From an uncultured Clostridia bacterium (GTDB taxonomy: Bacteria > Bacillota > Clostridia > TANB77 > CAG-508), in assembly GCA_944393755.1 (NCBI GenBank), contig CALYBF010000047.1, forward strand, positions 1-10,210: DNA of 10,210 nucleotides, in the 5' to 3' direction. The notes below the pieces were generated by a model. The model saw only the letters and a program-made list of their open reading frames with translations, did not search any database and was not told where the DNA came from. The position numbers were made by a program, and so were the translations under genes. Shown here in pieces: positions 5,762 through 10,210 of this stretch; positions within the stretch are counted from its first letter, which is position 1; every line of letters starts with the position of its first letter.

Positions 5762-6250
5762 CTAGCACGGAGGATAGAAGATGCGTCCTCCAGAGTCGAT
5801 GCAGTCCCTAAGGGCCTGAATCAACTTTTCTTCGGGCCATGGAAGCTGTATTCTGTTCCAGAAGCTTTTAACATCTTCTGAACTCGGGAGTCTGGAGTCT
5901 CTCTTCTCTTCCAGTAGTTCGAACCTGGCTTTCCTAATAAGCTCTATCTCCTTGTCCGGAAATGCCAGTGCAATCCCTCTGAACCTTCCCGTCTTTCCCT
6001 TACTATCTAGTGCAAAGATAGTATTTCCAGAATCGAACGAATCATCGGTCAGAAGTATGAAAGCAAGTTTGTCATCATCTCGAACTCCGATGATACCACA
6101 CACTTCAGAAGTTTTCGTGTCTATCACGCAACCTCTGATGCACTCGCTCTCTTGCGGAAACCATCCCTCATATCTTATAGGGACGTTTCCCCAATCGGTT
6201 TTTCCTCCTTTCTTATAGGAGATTCTTATACCAAAAGACAGCCGTTCCAC
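5762..6250 (-). CDS. GC-rich orphan protein, 162 aa, function unknown
   Basis: A 162-residue soluble protein from GTG 6250 to the stop at 5764-5762. I see no signal peptide, membrane helix or motif I can name. It is rich in charged residues, with Trp-containing stretches (TDWGNVPIRYEGWFPQ, KSFWNRIQLPWPEEK) and a C-terminal GGRIFYPPC. GGAG (6262-6259), 8 nt upstream, supports the GTG start; three in-frame TAG codons at 6295-6284 exclude a start further upstream. About 45% GC by eye in a genome well under 30% points to horizontal acquisition. It is flanked by its own promoter, an inverted repeat and a terminator. Codon 3 is CGG (6244-6242), read in frame, the one apparent exception to the CGG pattern in the native genes. 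Its function cannot be deduced. Confidence 0.7.
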   Translation of the reverse strand: MERLSFGIRISYKKGGKTDWGNVPIRYEGWFPQESECIRGCVIDTKTSEVCGIIGVRDDDKLAFILLTDDSFDSGNTIFALDSKGKTGRFRGIALAFPDKEIELIRKARFELLEEKRDSRLPSSEDVKSFWNRIQLPWPEEKLIQALRDCIDSGGRIFYPPC

Positions 6251-6288
6251 TACAATACTCCAATCTACTTGTTTTGGCCTTTTCTACT

Positions 6289-6307
6289 ATACCTAACGTT
6301 TAGGTAT
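6289..6307. promoter_or_regulatory. Inverted repeat in the leader of the GC-rich gene (operator or RNA hairpin)
   Basis: 8-bp arms ATACCTAA and TTAGGTAT with a 3-nt centre, placed immediately downstream of the -10 box at 6320-6315, at about +1 to +19. The position fits a repressor operator or a 5'-end mRNA hairpin; the sequence alone cannot separate them. Confidence 0.55.
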
Positions 6308-6314
6308 CATTATT

Positions 6315-6343
6315 ATTATACATAAAACATTTAAAATAATCAA
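6315..6343 (-). promoter_or_regulatory. Promoter of the GC-rich gene at 5762-6250
   Basis: A -35 box TTGATT (6343-6338), a 17-bp spacer and a perfect -10 box TATAAT (6320-6315). The promoter itself is AT-rich like native ones, while the gene it serves is not. Confidence 0.7.
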
Positions 6344-6351
6344 TATTTTTT

Positions 6352-6381
6352 TCAAAAATAAAAGAGCTTTAAAGCTCTTTT
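6352..6381 (-). terminator. Terminator of the tig-clpP-clpX cluster
   Basis: A perfect 22-nt palindrome (6360-6381), whose left arm overlaps the clpX stop codon, is followed on the minus strand by ATTTTTG. Confidence 0.85.
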
Positions 6382-7702
6382 ATGCTGTTTCTTTATCACC
6401 TTGAGGTTCTTGTCTTTTCTTTTTAACAAATGCTTTTTTTAATTCTTTCTTTTCCCCTTCAATAACTTTAGGTCCTTCTGTTCCTAAAACAGTACCTTTT
6501 GTAATAATACATTTTTCTATATTAGTTTTAGAAGGAATATCAAACATAATATCTCTCATTATTTCTTCAATAATAGAACGAAGACCTCTTGCACCTGTTT
6601 TTCTCTCAATTGCTTTATCAACAATTGCTTCTAAAGCTTCTCTTTCAAAAACAAGTTCTACTCCATCTATTTCAAATAATTTTTGATATTGTTTAACTAA
6701 AGAATTTTTAGGTTCTTCTAAGATTTTTATTAAAGTTTCTTTATCTAAATCTCTTAAAGTTGCAATAATAGGTAATCTTCCTATAAATTCAGGAATTAAA
6801 CCAAACTTTAATAAATCTTGTGGTAACAATTCTTTAAATACTTCATATTTATCTTCATCTTTTTTAACTTGAACTCTTTTACCAAAACCAATTTCTTTTT
6901 CTCCAGTTCTTTCTTTAATTATATTTTCTAAGCCTTCAAAAGCCCCACCACATATAATTAAAATATTTTCAGTATTTATTTGTAATAATTCTTGGTTTGG
7001 ATGTTTTCTACCACCTTGTGGTGGAACAGAAGCTACAGTTCCTTCTATAATTTTTAGTAAAGCTTGTTGTACGCCTTCTCCACTTACATCTCTAGTAATA
7101 GAAACATTTTCAGTTTTTCTTGCAATCTTATCTATTTCATCAATATAAATAATACCTTTTTCAGCTTTTTCAATATCTCCATCAGCTGCTTGTATTAATT
7201 TTAGAAGAATATTTTCAACATCTTCACCAACATAACCAGCTTCAGTTAAAGTTGTAGCATCTGCAATTGCAAAAGGCACTTTTAATATTTTAGCTAAAGT
7301 CCTTGCAAGTAAAGTTTTTCCACAACCTGTTGGTCCAAGTAATAAAATATTAGATTTTTGTATTTCTACATCATCGTCTTTTTTAGCTTTTTCTTCATGT
7401 GCTATTCTTTTATAATGATTATAAACTGCAACAGATAAAGTTTTCTTAGCTTCATCTTGCCCTATTACATAATCATCTAATATATTTTTTATTTCTTCTG
7501 GTGTAGGTAAGTTATTTGCTTCATTTAAAGTATAACCTAAATGTTCATCTTCGTATAATTCAGTTTCTATTATACTATTACATAATTCTACACACTCATC
7601 ACAAATGTACACTCCAGGACCTGCAACAATTTTTCTTACATTTTCTTGTGCCTTTCCACAAAATGAACATCTTACACTTCTTGGTTTATCATTTCTTTGC
7701 AT
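6380..7702 (-). CDS. clpX: ATP-dependent Clp protease ATP-binding subunit ClpX
   Basis: ClpX is the hexameric AAA+ unfoldase that feeds tagged substrates into ClpP. The 440 residues are full length. The N-terminal zinc-binding domain has Cys12, Cys15, Cys34 and Cys37. Then come Walker A GPTGCGKT (123-130), the pore loop GYVGED (156-161), Walker B IIYIDEID (184-191), the RKH loop (232-234), the ClpP-docking IGF loop (271-273) and the sensor-2 segment TGARGLRS. The C-terminus ends in a basic KKAFVKKKRQE tail. ATG 7702 is preceded by AAGAGGAGAG. It lies 28 nt downstream of clpP, so the two are translated from one transcript and match a ClpXP complex. All CGN-type arginine codons avoid CGG. Confidence 0.98.
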   Translation of the reverse strand: MQRNDKPRSVRCSFCGKAQENVRKIVAGPGVYICDECVELCNSIIETELYEDEHLGYTLNEANNLPTPEEIKNILDDYVIGQDEAKKTLSVAVYNHYKRIAHEEKAKKDDDVEIQKSNILLLGPTGCGKTLLARTLAKILKVPFAIADATTLTEAGYVGEDVENILLKLIQAADGDIEKAEKGIIYIDEIDKIARKTENVSITRDVSGEGVQQALLKIIEGTVASVPPQGGRKHPNQELLQINTENILIICGGAFEGLENIIKERTGEKEIGFGKRVQVKKDEDKYEVFKELLPQDLLKFGLIPEFIGRLPIIATLRDLDKETLIKILEEPKNSLVKQYQKLFEIDGVELVFEREALEAIVDKAIERKTGARGLRSIIEEIMRDIMFDIPSKTNIEKCIITKGTVLGTEGPKVIEGEKKELKKAFVKKKRQEPQGDKETA

Positions 7703-7730
7703 AAATCTCTCCTCTTATACTAAAATTTAA

Positions 7731-8336
7731 TTATTTTCTTTTGTCCATAATTCCATCTATCAAACCATATTTTAAAGCTTCTTCAGCTGTCATATAATTA
7801 TCTCTTTCAGTGTCTTTTTGAATTTGTTCTACAGTTTGACCTGTTCTTTCACTTAAGAACTTATTCAATTTTTCTCTTGTTTTAACTAAATGGTCTGCAT
7901 GAATTTTTATTTCTGTTGCTTGACCTGAAAGTCCACCACCACCGATTAATGGTTGGTGAATTAATATTTCAGCGTTTGGTGTCGCAAATCTTTTTCCTTT
8001 TTCACCAGCAGCTAAAAGTGCTGCACCCATACTTGCTGCCATACCAATACAAATTGTTGATACTGGGCAAGTAATATAATTCATAGTATCTATTATTCCC
8101 ATACCATCTGTAATAGAACCACCTGGTGAATTAATATATAAACTAATTTCCTTTTCAGGGTCTTCTGATTCTAAGAATAATAATTGTGCTATTACTAAAC
8201 TTGATGTAGTTGGGTTCACATCTTCTCCTAAAAATATAATTCTATCTTTTAATAATCTTGAGAAAATATCATAAGATCTTTCTCCTTTACTTGTTTGTTC
8301 AATAACATATGGTACTAAACTATTTTTTTCTAACAT
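7731..8336 (-). CDS. clpP: ATP-dependent Clp protease proteolytic subunit ClpP
   Basis: ClpP forms the double-heptamer serine protease chamber partnered by ClpX. The catalytic triad is Ser102 (GMAASMGA), His127 (ILIHQP) and Asp179 (TERDNY), with the glycine-rich NSPGGSI loop (69-75) and the handle region intact. I start it at ATG 8336, giving 201 residues, because AAGGAGGAAT lies at ideal spacing upstream and MLEKNSLVPYVIEQ is the normal N-terminus. The upstream in-frame GTG at 8393 would add 19 residues translated from a hairpin-bearing leader and is rejected. It sits between tig and clpX, the usual clostridial order. A terminator-like hairpin separates it from tig, so it probably also has its own promoter. 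Confidence 0.97.
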   Translation of the reverse strand: MLEKNSLVPYVIEQTSKGERSYDIFSRLLKDRIIFLGEDVNPTTSSLVIAQLLFLESEDPEKEISLYINSPGGSITDGMGIIDTMNYITCPVSTICIGMAASMGAALLAAGEKGKRFATPNAEILIHQPLIGGGGLSGQATEIKIHADHLVKTREKLNKFLSERTGQTVEQIQKDTERDNYMTAEEALKYGLIDGIMDKRK

Positions 8337-8351
8337 AAAAATTCCTCCTTT

Positions 8352-8394
8352 AGGGACGTTTCCTTTGCGACCTTTTAGTCGCATTTGGGACACA
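8352..8394 (-). repeat. Hairpin leader of clpP, possibly a dispersed palindromic repeat
   Basis: The minus strand has TGCGAC (8383-8378), a 6-nt loop and GTCGCA (8371-8366), flanked by GTGTCCC and GGAAACGTCCC. The G/C-rich sequence stands out from its surroundings and looks like half of the GGGAC...GTCGC palindromic repeats seen in some Firmicutes genomes (from memory). It ends close to the clpP ribosome binding site. Confidence 0.4.
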
Positions 8395-8402
8395 TCTATT
8401 TT

Positions 8403-8433
8403 AATATATAATACAAATTAAAAGTGATTACAA
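8403..8433 (-). promoter_or_regulatory. Possible internal clpP promoter
   Basis: TTGTAA (8433-8428) overlaps the U run of the tig terminator, with TATATA (8410-8405, 17-bp spacer) or TATATT (8408-8403, 19-bp spacer) as the -10. Neither pairing is ideal. Confidence 0.35.
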
Positions 8434-8474
8434 AAAATCTGGGGTTAAAATTTTACTAATAATTTATCCCCCAG
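8431..8474 (-). terminator. Terminator-like hairpin between tig and clpP
   Basis: CTGGGG (8474-8469) pairs with CCCCAG (8444-8439), with weaker A/T pairing inside, and ATTTTTTG follows on the minus strand. The long A/T-rich loop suggests partial termination, lowering clpP-clpX expression relative to tig. Confidence 0.65.
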
Positions 8475-8481
8475 TATTTTT

Positions 8482-9774
8482 TTATTTCTTTATTTTTGCG
8501 TTTTTAATTAAGAATTCTAATGCTTTTTCTGATTCTATACTTTCTTTTATATAATTTTTTACATTTTCATTTTTCAAGAATTCTTTATCATTTTCTTTTC
8601 CATAGCTTTTAGCCATTTCTTTTAATTTATCTTCTACTTCTTTATCTGTTGCTTCTATTTTTTCAGCTTTTATTACAGCTTCAATTGCTAATCTTGATTT
8701 TATTCCTTCTTTTGCCTGAGGTTCGTATTCTTTTTTAACTTCTTCTTCTGTTTTACCCATCATTTTTAGGTATTGTTCTAGTTTTGCTCCTTGATATGAT
8801 AGACGAGTTTCTAAATCTTTATACATTCTATCAACTTCTGCTTCTATCATTCCTGAAGGTATATCAACTTTAGTATTTTCACAAAGAGCTTTTACTACAG
8901 CTTCTTCTGTTTCATATTTTGTTCTATCTTCATTTTGTTTTTCTAATTTTTTCTTTATATCTTCTTTTAATTCCTTTAAAGTATCAAATTCACTTGCGTC
9001 TTTTGCAAATTCATCATCAAGTTTTGGTAATTCTTTTTTCTTTATTTCATGTAATTTAACTCTAAATGTTGCATCTTTATCAGCTAAATCTTTTGAAAAA
9101 TATTCTTTAGGGAATTTTACATTTACATCTTTTTCTTCTTCTAATTTCATACCAATTATTTGGTCTTCAAACCCTGGTATAAATGTATTACTTCCTATTT
9201 CTAATTCATAATTTTCAGCTTTTCCACCTTCAAAAGCTTTTCCATCTGCAAAACCTTCAAAATCAATTGTAACAATATCACCTTTTTCTACTGGTCTATC
9301 TTCTATTGATACTAATCTACTATTATGTTCTTGCATATGTTCTAATTCGTGTTCTATATCTTTATCTGTTACATTATACTCAATTTTTGGAATTTCTATA
9401 CCTTTATATTTTCCAAGTTCAGCTTCTGGTTTTGTTTGTAGTACAACTGTAAAGATTAAATCTTTTCCTTTTTCCATTTGTTTAATTTCGTCGATTTCTG
9501 GTCTAGCAACAATTTCTAACTTATTTTCAGCTATTGCTTCTTCTAAAGCTCCTTGAGCTACTTCATTAAAAGCATCTTCATAAAAGATTTCTTTTCCATA
9601 ATATTTTTCTACTATTTGCATTGGTGCTTTTCCTTTTCTGAAACCTGGTATATTGAAATATTTTGCACTTTGGAAATATACTTTCTTTATTGCATTATCA
9701 AATTTCTCTGCCTCTACTGTTATTTCAAATTTTACTTCATTTGCGTTTTCTGTTTTTTCTAATTTACATTTCAT
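8482..9774 (-). CDS. tig: Trigger factor, ribosome-associated chaperone and peptidyl-prolyl isomerase
   Basis: Trigger factor binds ribosomal protein L23 at the exit tunnel and shields nascent chains. The 430 residues contain the N-terminal ribosome-binding domain with the signature GFRKGKAP (44-51), a FKBP-type isomerase domain (about 150-245, PVEKGDIVTIDFEGFADGK to FIPGFEDQIIGM) and the long helical C-terminal substrate-binding arms, all of normal length. I prefer ATG 9774 to TTG 9783: AAAGGG sits at proper distance from the ATG but abuts the TTG. It heads the tig-clpP-clpX cluster, transcribed from a near-consensus promoter, coupling co-translational folding with degradation. No CtsR or CIRCE operator was recognised upstream. 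The chain is rich in Lys and Glu, and the gene has no in-frame CGG. Confidence 0.97.
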   Translation of the reverse strand: MKCKLEKTENANEVKFEITVEAEKFDNAIKKVYFQSAKYFNIPGFRKGKAPMQIVEKYYGKEIFYEDAFNEVAQGALEEAIAENKLEIVARPEIDEIKQMEKGKDLIFTVVLQTKPEAELGKYKGIEIPKIEYNVTDKDIEHELEHMQEHNSRLVSIEDRPVEKGDIVTIDFEGFADGKAFEGGKAENYELEIGSNTFIPGFEDQIIGMKLEEEKDVNVKFPKEYFSKDLADKDATFRVKLHEIKKKELPKLDDEFAKDASEFDTLKELKEDIKKKLEKQNEDRTKYETEEAVVKALCENTKVDIPSGMIEAEVDRMYKDLETRLSYQGAKLEQYLKMMGKTEEEVKKEYEPQAKEGIKSRLAIEAVIKAEKIEATDKEVEDKLKEMAKSYGKENDKEFLKNENVKNYIKESIESEKALEFLIKNAKIKK

Positions 9775-9810
9775 TTTATTCAACCCTTTCTTTCTTCATA
9801 TAGCTTAGTT

Positions 9811-9839
9811 ATTATATCAACTTTTTTAGAATTTTGCAA
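9811..9839 (-). promoter_or_regulatory. Sigma-A promoter of the tig-clpP-clpX cluster
   Basis: A -35 box TTGCAA (9839-9834), a 17-bp spacer and an extended -10 box TGATATAAT (core 9816-9811). Confidence 0.78.
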
Positions 9840-9846
9840 GGAATTT

Positions 9847-9886
9847 TTAAAAAATACTTGTTTTTTTTTTATAATTATGATAAACT
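9847..9886 (+). promoter_or_regulatory. Likely rpmB promoter region
   Basis: Two overlapping possibilities, both with 17-bp spacers: TTAAAA (9847-9852) with a perfect TATAAT (9870-9875), or TTGTTT (9858-9863) with TAAACT (9881-9886). The region diverges from the tig promoter. Confidence 0.45.
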
Positions 9887-9933
9887 TTAATATAGTCAAG
9901 TTTATTTTTGAAATTTTAGGAGGTGCAATATAG

Positions 9934-10131
9934 ATGGCAAAATGTGCAATTTGTGATAAAAAACCAACAGTTGGTAAACAATTAAGTATTACACGTTCTC
10001 ACGTAAGTAAGAGATCACCACGTACTTGGAAACCAAATTTAAGAACTGTTAAAGCTGAAATAGACGGTGAAGTTAAAAAAATTCACGTATGTGCAAAATG
10101 TTTAAAAAATGGGAAAGTTAAAAGAGCTTAA
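9934..10131 (+). CDS. rpmB: 50S ribosomal protein L28 (zinc-ribbon form)
   Basis: A 65-residue L28 of the large ribosomal subunit. It has the zinc-ribbon cysteines Cys4, Cys7, Cys53 and Cys56, the RSHVSKRSPRTWKPNLR core and a basic C-terminus. This Cys4 form is the zinc-dependent version, as with L31 in this window. ATG 9934 is preceded by AGGAGGTG (9918-9925). The gene diverges from tig. Its stop codon ends only 4 nt before the boundary of an insertion sequence, so the original downstream terminator is not visible. Arginine codons include CGT but not CGG. Confidence 0.97.
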   Translation: MAKCAICDKKPTVGKQLSITRSHVSKRSPRTWKPNLRTVKAEIDGEVKKIHVCAKCLKNGKVKRA

Positions 10132-10135
10132 ATTT

Positions 10136-10210
10136 TGTACTGAACCCAAAAAATTGGACATTTTTTGATTAGGTACTAGGCAACTTGGGAATGAACTCTG
10201 TATTGTACAG
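10136..10210 (-). mobile_element. Terminus of an IS3-family (IS150-type) insertion sequence with the transposase C-terminus
   Basis: A terminal inverted repeat TGTACTGAACCC...TTGGACA (10136-10160) matches the IS150-type ends I know (TGTACTGACCCC...TTGGACA). Inside it, on the minus strand, codons 10208-10179 read VQYRVHSQVA followed by TAG (10178-10176), the usual C-terminus of IS3-family transposase OrfB. The rest of the element lies beyond the window. Confidence 0.85.

Noticed and set aside
5556..5768. 70-aa minus-strand open frame as a complete gene
   Set aside because: Its first 15 or so codons lie in the G/C-rich terminator of the neighbouring gene; only the kinase-like part is meaningful, as a remnant.
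8337..8393. N-terminal extension of ClpP from GTG 8393
   Set aside because: It is translated from a hairpin-bearing leader, has no ribosome binding site, and does not match ClpP N-termini; ATG 8336 has an ideal one.
9775..9933. CtsR or CIRCE heat-shock operators upstream of tig or rpmB
   Set aside because: No tandem GGTCAAA-type heptads or 9-bp CIRCE arms are visible; a lone AGTCAAG is not enough.

Overview
The window is from a very AT-rich, low-GC Gram-positive bacterium, most likely an uncultured gut-type member of the Clostridia (Bacillota). The evidence is the tig-clpP-clpX order, the zinc-ribbon (Cys4) forms of L28 and L31, strong GGAGG-type ribosome binding sites, sigma-A promoters with 17-bp spacers, an almost complete lack of G/C-ending codons, and a DacF/VanW-type envelope gene set. 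No tRNA, rRNA or CRISPR array was seen.

Layout. Positions 1-1151 (minus) are most of miaB, running off the left edge. Next on the minus strand come rpmE (L31) and an unlisted 58-aa membrane protein, both with clear promoters. Positions 1847-2461 (minus) hold a GC-richer orphan gene with its own promoter and terminator. A phased T-tract region precedes vanW (2678-3401, plus), which shares a bidirectional terminator with a stand-alone DnaA-like ATPase (3429-4091, minus). That ATPase diverges from dacF, a D-Ala-D-Ala carboxypeptidase (4238-5513, plus). A histidine-kinase remnant (about 5556-5720) and a second GC-rich orphan cassette (5762-6250, minus) follow. The right third is the protein quality-control cluster tig-clpP-clpX (minus), then divergent rpmB (L28, plus), which is abutted by the end of an IS3-family (IS150-type) insertion sequence.

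The main discovery is a shared recoding signature. Three conserved genes (miaB, vanW, dacF) are each split by a +1 frameshift, and each split falls exactly on an in-frame CGG codon. Skipping the C (or reading CGGN as one codon) restores a full-length family-typical protein, each time with a glycine at the junction. In about 2,500 codons of the AT-rich genes, I find zero-frame CGG only at these three sites, although CGG occurs out of frame at least six times. Two sites read CTT-CGG-N, closely resembling the yeast Ty1 (CUU-AGG-C) and bacterial prfB (CUU-UGA-C) +1 shift sites. The simplest biological reading is that CGG is unassigned or very slowly decoded in this organism and acts as a +1 frameshift or quadruplet codon. 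A systematic base-insertion artefact is the main competing explanation.

If the shifts work, the genes form ordinary housekeeping functions: tRNA modification (MiaB), ribosomal proteins (L31, L28), envelope remodelling (DacF, VanW) and nascent-chain folding plus proteolysis (trigger factor, ClpXP). The two GC-rich cassettes, the kinase remnant and the IS end mark the accessory, recently changing parts.
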